DNA of 64,000 bases from Flavobacterium aquiphilum. Lineage in GTDB: Bacteria > Bacteroidota > Bacteroidia > Flavobacteriales > Flavobacteriaceae. Shown here one piece after another: positions 56,336 to 64,000 of the stretch; the first letter of the stretch is position 1, and every line of letters begins with the position of its first letter. Location: positions 4,960,001 to 5,024,000 of the forward strand of contig NZ_CP114288.1 of assembly GCF_027111335.1 (NCBI RefSeq), given 5' to 3'. A program made the translations under genes and the position numbers. The notes under the pieces were generated by a model. The model was not told where the DNA came from, did no database searches, and saw nothing but the letters and a program-made list of their open reading frames with translations.

Positions 56336-57223
56336 CTACTTAGATTTTATTTTCTTTGCTAAAAGTACTTTCCATGCCGAAAGTACATCATTGTCCAAAA
56401 GATATTTTTTGGCTTCCAAGTGCTGTTTTTCAAGGTCATCTGAGCTCAAAACAGCCTTTACCGAAAAATTTTGGTCTACAAATATACTAACTTCCTCTTT
56501 AGTAGGCAAGGATTCAATGTTCCCTAACATCCCTAAATCGTTCCCATCAAAGACCGAACTGCTCTTTACAAAATCAGGAATAGCATCTACTCCAATCCCA
56601 AGAGTTGTAAGCGGTTTTGGCACCTCAAAAAGTCCTTGGTTGGATCTGGAATACCAATTACCGCCCATTCTGGAAACCAAATCAATCTTATGCTGATCGA
56701 TGGCTCCATTTTCATTAAGAACTGCTTCATTGATATGGATACGTAATACTTCGCAAAGAATTAAATTTCCGGCGCCGCCCTCGGTTCCCAAAGCAATTAT
56801 CTGCGTCACTTTGCACTCAAACTGCACGGGCGATTCTTTTACCCTGTATGGTTTTACTACTTCTGATGGAATTGGTGTAAATCCGGATTTTAGAAACTCA
56901 TCAACTCCTTCAGCATACTCTGTGCTGGCCAAAGAAGTCTGCTGCACCATATCATAATTCACAACGTTGATAACAACTTCAGAATTGGCCTCGGCATTGA
57001 TTAAAGTGTGTTTAACCGTGTTATCTCTCACACGCCTTGCCGGTGAAAAAATCAATATCGGCGGATTAGAACTGAAAACATTGAAAAAACTAAAGGGCGA
57101 CAAATTTGGTACACCATTTTTCCCAATAGTACTCGCAAAAGCAATAGGCCGTGGCCCGACAGCACTTTGCAAATATCCTTGCAGTTTTACAGTATCAATG
57201 CTTTTTGGATCGACGGTAATCAT
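56336..57223 (-). CDS. Flavin reductase-like / FMN-binding split barrel protein
   Basis: The 295 residues begin with the flavin-reductase-like domain: AVGPRPIAFASTIGKNGVPN, LSPFSFFNVFSSNPPILIFS, RDNTVKHTLIN and EFLKSGFTPIPSEVVKPYRV. A second half (about 205-295) is helical and specific to this subgroup. Such proteins bind FMN and reduce it with NAD(P)H or serve as oxidoreductase partners. Substrate not known. No operon partner is evident; DUF3127 follows 22 bp downstream on the same strand. Confidence 0.85.
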   Translation of the reverse strand: MITVDPKSIDTVKLQGYLQSAVGPRPIAFASTIGKNGVPNLSPFSFFNVFSSNPPILIFSPARRVRDNTVKHTLINAEANSEVVINVVNYDMVQQTSLASTEYAEGVDEFLKSGFTPIPSEVVKPYRVKESPVQFECKVTQIIALGTEGGAGNLILCEVLRIHINEAVLNENGAIDQHKIDLVSRMGGNWYSRSNQGLFEVPKPLTTLGIGVDAIPDFVKSSSVFDGNDLGMLGNIESLPTKEEVSIFVDQNFSVKAVLSSDDLEKQHLEAKKYLLDNDVLSAWKVLLAKKIKSK

Positions 57224-57383
57224 AGGTTTTTTATTTGGACAAAAATAGCAAAATAGCGTTTAGATTATCGATTATCCAAACAAATTAAATTTACAAAATC
57301 ATTGCAAATACAAAATTAATTTTCAATTAAGTCAATTGGTCGAATCTAGTAAAGCAATTGTTGTATAATGTGTTTCTTGTATT

Positions 57384-57851
57384 CTAAAATTTATATTTAT
57401 CCAATTCTATTGCTTCGTCAAAGTAACTCTTAAATTTTTCTGATAATTCTACATCCTTAAATTTTACGATTGTATATGAACTATCCCAAGCAGTTATTTC
57501 AAAAACCGCGTTTTCAACTTGAAATTCATCATTCTTCCAAACGTTATCATTTCCTTCAACGTAAGGAAAGTTTTCTTTATCAAATTTCGGATTTTCAGAT
57601 TTTTTTACGGCAGAAATCACACCCCAAATAATTTGAACATTTAATTCGATTACATTTTTAAAATTTTCGGAAGAAAGTATTGAATAATTTTCACAGAAAT
57701 CAATAGGAATTTCTTGTTTTGAAAAATTTACAAGGTCTAAATCTGACACTAACCAATTAAATTCTGATATGTCTATCCATGATGAATCTAAAAGATTATT
57801 TAAATGTGTATGACAATGCAATTTCTTCGTGCTTCTAATTATCCAATTCAA
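57384..57851 (-). CDS. Hypothetical protein, TTG start
   Basis: A 155-residue acidic protein (EIPIDFCENYSILSSENFKN, VQIIWGVISAVKKSENPKFD, EITAWDSSYTIVKFKDVELS). The only possible start is a TTG at 57849-57851; a stop codon lies two codons upstream, and the frame has no other Met. A real TTG start or a damaged start are both possible. The fold is unknown; size and acidity would suit an immunity protein, but no toxin is nearby. It stands at the edge of the accessory segment. Confidence 0.6.
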   Translation of the reverse strand: MNWIIRSTKKLHCHTHLNNLLDSSWIDISEFNWLVSDLDLVNFSKQEIPIDFCENYSILSSENFKNVIELNVQIIWGVISAVKKSENPKFDKENFPYVEGNDNVWKNDEFQVENAVFEITAWDSSYTIVKFKDVELSEKFKSYFDEAIELDKYKF

Positions 57852-58030
57852 AATTTATCTTTATTACGTTATGGTATTTTAACATAGCATACAAAGTGCC
57901 GCGGCTTGCGATAGTGCCGAAGCCAGCGACCTCTGTATTTTCTGTTTAAGATAAATATTTTCGTGAAGAAAAAACGTCAAGGTAACAAAACAATCTAGCC
58001 ATTATTGCAAACCGCTCTTATGTGTTGTGC
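57852..58030. other. Cassette-like intergenic region
   Basis: Contains GTGCCGCGGCTTGCGATAGT with GCCGAAGCCAGCGACC, then TAGCCATTATTGCAAACCGC and TCTTATGTGTTGTGC just before the TIR gene. It is richer in GC than its surroundings and looks like the palindromic spacers that separate gene cassettes in Flavobacteria. The attC-like reading is tentative. Confidence 0.35.
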
Positions 58031-58435
58031 TTATAAAGCGTAAGTTCTAATAGCATCAACTATACTTTCAGTATTCCATCTAACATCAATTTTTGACCTT
58101 GTGTATACTTCTGCAGAAACTCTTTGTTGTCCCCACGGTATTACACCAATAATAGGAATTCCATAACTCTTTGCGACTTCCATTTCCCAAATCATCCAAT
58201 CACTATGTGATGCGTATATTCCTGCCAATGCCAACACAACATTCGATTGAGCTATTTTATTTCTTAAAACTGATTTGATGTAGTTTGCATTTTCAGAATT
58301 GATAGGTACGTCCCTTGTGGCTTCCGTAAACTCAACATTAAAATAGCCTCTTTCATTTAAGAGCCTTTGTAATCCAAGTAAATCGCTGTGATAAGTCCAA
58401 GAGTGGCTTATAAATATTTTATAATCTTTGGCCAT
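58031..58435 (-). CDS. ThsB-like TIR domain protein (MTH538 TIR type)
   Basis: A 134-residue single-domain TIR-fold protein. Blocks: YKIFISHSWTYHSDLLGLQR (strand A and helix), TRDVPINSENANYIKSVLRN, ALAGIYASHSDWMIWEMEVA (catalytic Glu region) and GIPIIGVIPWGQQRVSAEVY, then WNTESIVDAIR. These match the TIR subfamily of Thoeris ThsB, which makes cyclic ADP-ribose signals from NAD on phage infection. No ThsA (SIR2/SLOG) is adjacent; instead the gene follows, 3 bp later, a nucleotide-binding/TPR protein gene. A defence role is inferred. Confidence 0.82.
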   Translation of the reverse strand: MAKDYKIFISHSWTYHSDLLGLQRLLNERGYFNVEFTEATRDVPINSENANYIKSVLRNKIAQSNVVLALAGIYASHSDWMIWEMEVAKSYGIPIIGVIPWGQQRVSAEVYTRSKIDVRWNTESIVDAIRTYAL

Positions 58436-58438
58436 AAT

Positions 58439-59671
58439 TTATTTTTTCAAATTTATAATGTGCTCTCTAGATTTTTCATATGTTTCTTTTTCCCAATTCA
58501 CATTAGTGAGTTCATAAAACTTTTGTTCATATTCTTTATGAAGAGCTTGATTGTTTAAAGCTAAATAACAATTTGACAATGTAGCATAAATCCATTTTAA
58601 ATCACTTCTTTTTAGAAAATCGTCATCATTTTCCAGTTCTTCAATTATTTCAATAATTGATTCTCTAGTTTTTTGCGCCTCCAATTTATAGTAAATTTTT
58701 TCATCTGAATTTGTTGTTGTTTCTGATTTGAAATCTAGGCATAATGCATAATTTTCTCCTGTGTAATAATATGAATTAATTGTAAAGCCCTTTTTATAAT
58801 ACTTAATTGCTCTGTCTAAGTATTCAATTGTAGCATCATTTTTCAACCATAAACGTTTGTAAATTGCACCAGTTACCCCTAGAGTTTCAGGATCATTTGT
58901 TGTTCGTCCTTCAGGCTCTAATTTGTTGATAATTGTTAAAGCATCTGTTAGGGCAATATTCTCGTCTACATTCTTATTCTTATATGTACATACTGCTAAT
59001 TGCTGAATAAAATAAGTATCATCCTGAATTTTTTCAATAGCTTTTTTCCAATATTTTGCCGCTTCTTCAAAATTACTATTTAACATTTCTAATTTAGCTT
59101 GCTCCACAAGAGCAAAAATAGTTTTCTCTTTATCGGCTAAATCTTTAATAATTTGAATATATTCTTCTTCGGGTAAAATATATGGTTTTACAGATTGTAT
59201 GTGTTGGAATAATGGACTGTCAACTTCCTTGGATTTATCTACTTCTGTAATCAGTTTTGTTAATTGTGTTCTACATCTTTCTGCTTCAGTTACTCCTATG
59301 TCTTCTCCCATATGAGAATAAGTAAAAGTTTTATTGTGATTTATGTCGAAAGGAATATTTCCGTCTTTCTCTTTCATAATTATTGTCGAAAAAGGTTTTG
59401 CAGCATGCCTAACGCCGAGTTCATAAATTGCATTTGGATTAAATGTGGTAATATCTGCAATAACTAAATCTGAGTATATTAAGAGACCATACATGCTCTT
59501 GTCGATTAATCCGGATTCTAAAACTTCATCACCTCTTACACATTCAAAGCCAGCATTTTCAACGGCAGGCTTGATTATGTTTTGGTATGTTTTATCTAAA
59601 TCAAAAGTTTTCCCTAATGTTGGGTCGGTTTTTTTTCCATATCCCATTATAACAAAGCATATTTTTTTCAT
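58439..59671 (-). CDS. Deoxyribosyltransferase-like/TIR-like domain plus TPR protein (DUF4071 type)
   Basis: I chose the ATG at 59671 (MKKICFVIMGYGKKTDPTLG). The N-terminal 170 residues have FVIMGYG (family FVIMPFG), AGFECVRGDEVLESGLIDK, DLVIADITTFNPNAIYELGV and RHAAKPFSTI, as in a nucleoside deoxyribosyltransferase-like/SLOG-like fold with a candidate Glu in YELG. The rest (about 175-410) is TPR-like helical hairpins (AKYWKKAIEKIQDD, AIKYYKKGFTINSYYYTGEN). The family is known in bacteria as DUF4071/TRAFs-binding. It precedes the ThsB-like gene by 3 bp, so the two form an operon and probably one system; this protein may be sensor or effector. Confidence 0.8.
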   Translation of the reverse strand: MKKICFVIMGYGKKTDPTLGKTFDLDKTYQNIIKPAVENAGFECVRGDEVLESGLIDKSMYGLLIYSDLVIADITTFNPNAIYELGVRHAAKPFSTIIMKEKDGNIPFDINHNKTFTYSHMGEDIGVTEAERCRTQLTKLITEVDKSKEVDSPLFQHIQSVKPYILPEEEYIQIIKDLADKEKTIFALVEQAKLEMLNSNFEEAAKYWKKAIEKIQDDTYFIQQLAVCTYKNKNVDENIALTDALTIINKLEPEGRTTNDPETLGVTGAIYKRLWLKNDATIEYLDRAIKYYKKGFTINSYYYTGENYALCLDFKSETTTNSDEKIYYKLEAQKTRESIIEIIEELENDDDFLKRSDLKWIYATLSNCYLALNNQALHKEYEQKFYELTNVNWEKETYEKSREHIINLKK

Positions 59672-60004
59672 TGAATTGAATTTTATTAAGTATAGTTGTG
59701 AAGCATAACACATAACGTGTTTATAACCGAAACAAACCTTCGTTTATACACCCAAAACCAGGTAGATTGGTGAAGGTTTGTTTCTCTTTATCGTTTTTCA
59801 AATATATTGTTTTTTTCTTACAAATCATCCGATAAACACTTGATTTATTGCAAACTTTTCGTACTTACATAAGTGTGTATTTTAGTTGTTTTGCTGTATT
59901 GCAAATTTCTATTATCAACTTCTAATCTTTGGGTTACTCCAAACGCAGCGTTTCTAGTTTGAAAAAATTCAGAATTGTAAAATTTATTATGACCGCTAAT
60001 GCCC
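59672..60004. other. Gene-free region with 13-bp inverted repeat
   Basis: GAAACAAACCTTC (59730-59742) and GAAGGTTTGTTTC (59773-59785) are exact complements enclosing about 30 bases. Just before it, CATAACACATAACGTG resembles the ends of cassette recombination sites. It borders the TIR/TPR operon on its upstream side. The rest is AT-rich without a gene. Confidence 0.5.
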
Positions 60005-60145
60005 TAGCCCTGATAGAAGTGGAAAGCCCGGAATATCGATGGCTTACATTTTATACTGTGGAAAAGCGACCAAAGGAAGCTCTTGCCACTGTATAAAAAT
60101 GTTGCCAGCGAGATGAGGACTTGCAACGGACAGCAGGAATAGCTC
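60005..60145 (+). ncRNA. Structured repeat, copy D (Flavo-1-like)
   Basis: It opens TAGCCCTGATAGAAGTGG and closes GGACAGCAGGAATAGCTCC. The CCTG/CAGG and AGC/GCT end pairs are kept. The centre is longer than in other copies and can form several stems (for example CATTTTTATACAGTGG with its partner ATACTGTGG-side region). It lies directly upstream of the histidine kinase gene on the same strand. Confidence 0.6.
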
Positions 60146-60218
60146 CAAATAACGATTTTTGGAACAACACAATGCTAAGTCTAATATTTCGTTATATTTA
60201 TACCACAAATTTACTTTT

Positions 60219-61364
60219 ATGAATTTTTCCGAAAATAGCAACCCAATACGTTGGATCATTATTTTTATCTCCTTTTTGATAATTGCCATTATCCTTTGGA
60301 ATACCTATACTTTTTTCCAGATTTTCAAAAATGAAGAAAGAGTAAAAATGCATCTTTGGGCTACTGCAACAAAGACTTTAATCAATGCTCAGGAAAATAC
60401 AGAAGTCGATTTACCGCTTCAAATTTTCGACAACAACACCACTATTCCAGTGGTTTTAACCGAAAATGACAGTATTATAAATTCTAAAAATGTTGACGAG
60501 GAAATCTTAAAAAACAAAACCAAAGCTACCGAATATCTAAACGAATTAAAAAGTCAAAACGAGCCTATCAAAATTATTTATGCTCCTGGAAAATCACAAG
60601 AATTGTATTATGGTAACTCCTCATTGATTGCCAAACTGAAGTATTACCCAATCGCTTTGTCGCTTATCATTGTTTTGTGTGGTATTCTTATTTATAATTT
60701 TTACCTCAGCCATAAAATATCTACCCAAAACAAGTTATGGGCAGGAATGGCCAAAGAAACAGCCCATCAAATAGGGACTCCGCTTTCGTCTTTAATTGGT
60801 TGGCTGGAGATTTTAAAAATGGAAAATATTGATGATTCGATTACTATTGAAATCGAAAAAGACATCGAACGATTGCAAACGATTACTGATAGATTTTCTA
60901 AAATTGGCTCTGAACCCAAATTAGAATTAAGAGATGCTGTTGAAGAAACCAAACAATCTTACAACTATCTAATTTCACGTTTTTCTGATCGCATTGAATT
61001 TTCGTTTAAAGGGCCTTCAAAACCTATAAACATAATGCTAAACCCGACATTGCACAGTTGGACTATAGAAAATCTGATCAAAAATGCTATTGATGCAATG
61101 AAAGGTAGAGGAAAACTGTCTATGGACATAGAAGAAGACGCGCATCATATAAAAATTAATGTAACAGATACCGGCAGCGGTATCCCAAAAAAAGAATTCC
61201 ACCGTATTTTCGAAACTGGTTTTACCACCAAAAAAAGAGGTTGGGGTCTCGGACTTTCGTTAACCAAAAGAATTGTAGAAGAATACCACAAAGGAACCAT
61301 CAAAGTACTGCATTCTGAAATAGGAAAAGGAACTACAATGCAAATTAGTTTGAGGAAAAGCTGA
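60219..61364 (+). CDS. Membrane sensor histidine kinase
   Basis: Start at 60219 (MNFSENSNPIRWIIIFISFL) precedes the first helix; the upstream frame is repeat DNA. The 381 residues contain two membrane helices (about 12-33 and 145-167), an extracytoplasmic region between them, the phospho-acceptor block AKETAHQIGTPLSSLIGWLE (His about 187) in which HQIGTP replaces HELRTP, and the ATPase domain: WTIENLIKNAIDAMKGRGKL, DTGSGIPKKEF and RGWGLGLSLTKRIV. No response regulator is adjacent, so its partner is elsewhere. Confidence 0.92.
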   Translation: MNFSENSNPIRWIIIFISFLIIAIILWNTYTFFQIFKNEERVKMHLWATATKTLINAQENTEVDLPLQIFDNNTTIPVVLTENDSIINSKNVDEEILKNKTKATEYLNELKSQNEPIKIIYAPGKSQELYYGNSSLIAKLKYYPIALSLIIVLCGILIYNFYLSHKISTQNKLWAGMAKETAHQIGTPLSSLIGWLEILKMENIDDSITIEIEKDIERLQTITDRFSKIGSEPKLELRDAVEETKQSYNYLISRFSDRIEFSFKGPSKPINIMLNPTLHSWTIENLIKNAIDAMKGRGKLSMDIEEDAHHIKINVTDTGSGIPKKEFHRIFETGFTTKKRGWGLGLSLTKRIVEEYHKGTIKVLHSEIGKGTTMQISLRKS

Positions 61365-61368
61365 AATT

Positions 61369-62535
61369 TTATCTAACCGGAATTCCAAACCAAGTCACCT
61401 TGGTAAACATTGTTTTTCGTGCCGATTTACTTTTGCTTAAATAATCGTTCACAAATTTCTCCTGAACTTCAATTTGTTTGAGGACATCAATGATTGCGTC
61501 TTTTAATGATCTCACATTAGCATAATTCTCGTTACTATATGAGCCAATCTTATAAATCCGATTCTGGCAATCCAGCATTTTTTGCTTTGGCGTTTCGATC
61601 ATCGATTTAATATCGTCATCGGGTAAGGTTGGTTTGAATTTATTATTTCGATAATTAATAAAATCATTAAACATCGTTATTGCCAGATTAAAATCATCAC
61701 TAATTACCCTCATTTTATCCATCGCCTCGTTGTTCTGTCTTGCGTCAACTTCGCTCTTTTTGGAAAGAACCATTTCCTTAATCAAATTATTCTTGACACC
61801 ATTTTTCTCTATTCTAACCAATGCCGTTTTCGCTTTATCCAAATCCGACATTTTATCATAACTTTCGATTTGAGCGACAAAATCAAAATTAGGTTTCGTT
61901 TTATCCAACAACGTTTTTCCGTCAATAAACTCCTGATTTGTAATTGGGTAATTTAAAAATTGCCACATATAATCAAAAGGCATATGATTAGTTATAAATT
62001 GACTTGGCGCTACCTTATAATTGAGGTTATTAAATTTTTTAAAAAACTTTCTTTGGCTTACATAACCAGCTCCCCAGGTAGGATCAAAAAGCCACCAAAC
62101 ATTATCAATTCGAGCTGCGCACCAAGCGTGTGACAATATATCGACTTTCCCGTTTTGTTTCGTATAACCACTTATAACATAGGATTTGATTCCCACTTTT
62201 GCGGCAATATCATTAAAAACCTCAGCATAATGCATACAAACTCCTTTTTTATTAAGTACCGCATTTTTTATTTTGTCCTGTGTTATTTCTTTGACATCAA
62301 TAGCACCCAAATACTCGACATCATAGCTAATATTTGAGGCCGTCCAATAAAAAGCAGCCCTTGTTTTATCATTTTCAGATTTAAAATTGGCATTGATATA
62401 TTCTGCAATTCCTTCGGTTGAAGTACTTAAATTGGAGGGAATTTTGTCCATTTTAGCATCAACCAAAGCATAAATACTTTTGGTTTGGCCAAAACCAACA
62501 ACAGTAAACATTAAAAATAAAATTATACGCTTCAT
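61369..62535 (-). CDS. Secreted transglutaminase-like protein
   Basis: A signal peptide (MKRIILFLMFTVVGFG) is followed by a transglutaminase-like cysteine-protease fold: the Cys in KKGVCMHYAEVFNDIA (about residue 100), His in DILSHAWCAARIDNVW (about 135) and Asp in WLFDPTWGAGYVSQ (about 150). The catalytic triad is complete, so protease or cross-linking activity is possible. The C-terminal half is helical. Its 3' end is just beyond the histidine kinase gene on the other strand. Substrate is unknown. Confidence 0.85.
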   Translation of the reverse strand: MKRIILFLMFTVVGFGQTKSIYALVDAKMDKIPSNLSTSTEGIAEYINANFKSENDKTRAAFYWTASNISYDVEYLGAIDVKEITQDKIKNAVLNKKGVCMHYAEVFNDIAAKVGIKSYVISGYTKQNGKVDILSHAWCAARIDNVWWLFDPTWGAGYVSQRKFFKKFNNLNYKVAPSQFITNHMPFDYMWQFLNYPITNQEFIDGKTLLDKTKPNFDFVAQIESYDKMSDLDKAKTALVRIEKNGVKNNLIKEMVLSKKSEVDARQNNEAMDKMRVISDDFNLAITMFNDFINYRNNKFKPTLPDDDIKSMIETPKQKMLDCQNRIYKIGSYSNENYANVRSLKDAIIDVLKQIEVQEKFVNDYLSKSKSARKTMFTKVTWFGIPVR

Positions 62536-62556
62536 AACCTTTCTTTTTCATCTATA

Positions 62557-62592
62557 AAAAAACACGAACCTTTTTAGAAGATCCGTGTTTTA
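62557..62592 (-). terminator. Terminator after the HIT gene
   Basis: On the minus strand AAAACACG pairs with CGTGTTTT and is followed by a T run. It lies between the HIT gene and the transglutaminase-like gene. Confidence 0.75.
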
Positions 62593-62608
62593 TCACTTTA
62601 TATTTCAT

Positions 62609-62998
62609 TTACAAATTTGCCTGAATATCTTTCGCTAAAGATTCGAATTCTTCTTTGGTCAAACTCACTTTGTGCCGGAATGACATTTCGCCCATTTCAT
62701 TCAAAGGAATCAAATGAACGTGTGCATGAGGCACTTCAAGTCCAATCACGGCGACTCCTACTCTATTGCAAGGCACCGTTTTTTCTAATGCAATTGCCAC
62801 TTTCTTCGAGAAAACCATCAATCCCAGATACAAATCATCTTCTATATCAAAAAACTTGTCTACTTCTTTCTTAGGAATACAAAGTGTATGCCCTTTTGCA
62901 TTCGGGTTTATATCAAGAAAAGCCAAGAAGTTCTTGTCCTCTGCTACTTTGTAGCAAGGAATTTCTCCGTCAATAATTTTTTTGAAAATAGTACTCAT
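62609..62998 (-). CDS. HIT-family nucleotide hydrolase
   Basis: A 129-residue HINT/HIT protein. FKKIIDGEIPCYKVAEDKNF starts the domain and the catalytic triad is in EVPHAHVHLIPLN (HxHxHxx). It would hydrolyse adenosine phosphoramidates or related nucleotides in the cytoplasm. It lies downstream of greA on the same strand (spacer about 70 bp with ATTAGAAGTTAGAA-type repeats), so the two are probably co-transcribed. Confidence 0.94.
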   Translation of the reverse strand: MSTIFKKIIDGEIPCYKVAEDKNFLAFLDINPNAKGHTLCIPKKEVDKFFDIEDDLYLGLMVFSKKVAIALEKTVPCNRVGVAVIGLEVPHAHVHLIPLNEMGEMSFRHKVSLTKEEFESLAKDIQANL

Positions 62999-63069
62999 TT
63001 TGAAATTAGATATTAGAAGTTAGAAAAAAGAAAATAGAACTTTCTGATTACTGAAAACTGATCACTAAA

Positions 63070-63546
63070 CTACTCTCTGGTAATTTCTAGAATTTCAAAT
63101 TTGAGGACACCGTTAGGAACAGTAATTTCAGCAACTTCACCAACTTTTTTACCCAACAAACCTCTCCCTATAGGTGACGTAACCGAGATTTTACCGGTTT
63201 TCAAATCGGCTTCACTTTCTGCAACCAATGTGTATTTCATTTCCATACCGTTCGTTTGGTTTTTGATTTTCACATTAGACAAAACCAAAACCTTAGACAA
63301 GTCCAAATTAGACTCGTCTATCAATCTTGCATTAGCATGAATTTCTTCCAATTTGGCAATTCTCATTTCAAGCATTCCTTGAGCTTCTTTGGCTGCATCA
63401 TATTCTGCATTTTCAGATAAATCCCCTTTATCCCTTGCTTCTGCAATGGCTTGAGATGCTTTAGGCCTTTCAATACTTTTTAATTGATCTAATTCTTCTC
63501 TTAATTTTTTTAATCCTTCGGCTGTGTAATACGATACTGCGCTCAT
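63070..63546 (-). CDS. greA: Transcription elongation factor GreA
   Basis: GreA rescues backtracked RNA polymerase by stimulating transcript cleavage. I chose the ATG at 63546 (MSAVSYYTAEGLKKLREELD), giving 158 residues, the family length; an upstream start adds leader sequence. The coiled coil carries the acidic tip (AEARDKGDLSENAEYDAAKE), followed by the FKBP-like domain (TSPIGRGLLGKKVGEVAEI). A promoter and a terminator-like hairpin stand upstream. Confidence 0.97.
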   Translation of the reverse strand: MSAVSYYTAEGLKKLREELDQLKSIERPKASQAIAEARDKGDLSENAEYDAAKEAQGMLEMRIAKLEEIHANARLIDESNLDLSKVLVLSNVKIKNQTNGMEMKYTLVAESEADLKTGKISVTSPIGRGLLGKKVGEVAEITVPNGVLKFEILEITRE

Positions 63547-63572
63547 AATTTCATCATTTATATAAAATAGAA

Positions 63573-63597
63573 AAAATCCCATCAGGACGGGATTTCT
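63573..63597 (-). promoter_or_regulatory. Terminator-like hairpin in the greA leader
   Basis: On the minus strand AAATCCC pairs with GGGATTT (loop GTCCTGAT), followed by six T. It begins at the predicted transcription start and ends about 27 bases before the greA ATG. No gene needs a terminator here. Confidence 0.5.
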
Positions 63598-63602
63598 TTC
63601 CA

Positions 63603-63635
63603 CAAAGATACTATATTTTTGTTTCTAGTCTACAA
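63603..63635 (-). promoter_or_regulatory. Promoter of greA
   Basis: On the minus strand TATCTTTG (63603-63610) fits TAnnTTTG; a TTG lies at 63633-63635, 22 bp upstream, slightly further than ideal. Confidence 0.5.
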
Positions 63636-63803
63636 TTATATGTTAATCGTAACGTTTTCAAAGTTAAATAATTTAAATTTGTTTCGCTAATACTTTATAC
63701 TTAATTTCTAATAATGAAATGAGCATGATCAAATCTTGATATAAAACCCCAATTTTGATATGCGAATTCCATATTACCAAAAAAAAGCAAATATTATCTT
63801 TAT

Positions 63804-64000
63804 ATGAAAAAATTCATCCTTATAATTGTGACATCCTTGTTTTTTATGGGATGCAGTGATAACGAAAATTCCAATAAAAACCCTTATCTGCCCAATTACA
63901 GTTTTTCGGTAGACCTCAACCTGAATCTGCCTACATATTCTCCTCTAAAATATGCCAGTAATGCCGTCTATTATTCAGGAGTTGGCGTAAGTGGTATTAT
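63804..64000 (+). CDS. Lipoprotein, partial (continues beyond the window)
   Basis: The frame starts MKKFILIIVTSLFFMGCSDN, a lipoprotein signal with lipobox FMGC. The mature part begins NPYLPNYSFSVDLNLNLPTY and continues to the window end. It resembles Flavobacteria lipoproteins that sometimes carry a Rieske-like fold further on, but that region is outside the window. Only the first 65 codons are visible. Confidence 0.7.
   Translation, partial: MKKFILIIVTSLFFMGCSDNENSNKNPYLPNYSFSVDLNLNLPTYSPLKYASNAVYYSGVGVSGI

Overview
The window is a low-GC chromosome segment of a Flavobacteriaceae bacterium, most likely Flavobacterium. The evidence is the alternative complex III plus caa3-type oxidase operon, Bacteroidetes-type promoters (a TAnnTTTG element with TTG about 19 bp upstream), an RNA-repeat family resembling Flavo-1, and the wording of housekeeping proteins (RuvB, InfB, PolA, GreA).

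Layout. 1-2.6 kb: queG (no ordinary start codon) and ruvB. 2.7-14.1 kb (minus): respiratory operon actABCDEF-coxBA behind a clear promoter. 14.4-15.6 kb: SPOR protein and a decayed mtnN. 15.6-20.4 kb (minus): rimP-nusA-infB, with a terminator-like hairpin in the leader. 20.5-27.5 kb: tandem UspA protein, tRNA-Gln, TMEM260-type membrane protein, polysaccharide deacetylase, cysteine-less thioredoxin, metallophosphoesterase. 27.7-30.6 kb: an OmpR-type two-component system flanked by two small Ala/Lys-rich secreted proteins that recall E. coli Asr and share one promoter architecture. 30.7-37.4 kb: an unstable region with a 695-bp duplication of the polA 5' end, an integrase remnant, an IS982-family element, a gene stump and intact polA, which carries two palindromic repeats in frame. 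37.6-47.6 kb: SGNH hydrolase, LacI regulator, rplM-rpsI, rpsB-tsf, MFS transporter, an exported Ppx-like protein, a lipoprotein and tag. 47.6-55 kb: thiamine operon thiS-thiC-thiE1-thiD-thiE2-thiG-thiH-thiF behind a TPP riboswitch, with thiC frameshifted in its most conserved motif. 55-57.3 kb: aat, a DUF3127 protein, a flavin reductase. 57.3-60 kb: accessory genes, notably a ThsB-like TIR gene co-transcribed with a gene for a nucleotide-binding-like/TPR protein, bordered by cassette-like palindromic DNA. 60-64 kb: histidine kinase, transglutaminase-like protein, HIT protein, greA and the start of a lipoprotein.

How the genes work together. The act/cox operon would carry electrons from menaquinol through ACIII and c-type hemes to an aa3-type oxidase. 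The thi operon holds the thiazole branch (ThiS/F/G/H), the pyrimidine branch (ThiC/D) and the coupling step (two ThiE-like proteins), all under the TPP sensor. The two-component system probably switches on its two flanking Asr-like genes.

The most promising undescribed material is (i) the two-component/Asr-like regulon with matched 11-bp-phased direct repeats, (ii) four structured RNA-like repeats with compensatory base changes, (iii) the TIR plus TPR two-gene module, and (iv) polA remodelled by duplication and by in-frame palindromes. All calls come from reading the sequence; no database search was run.
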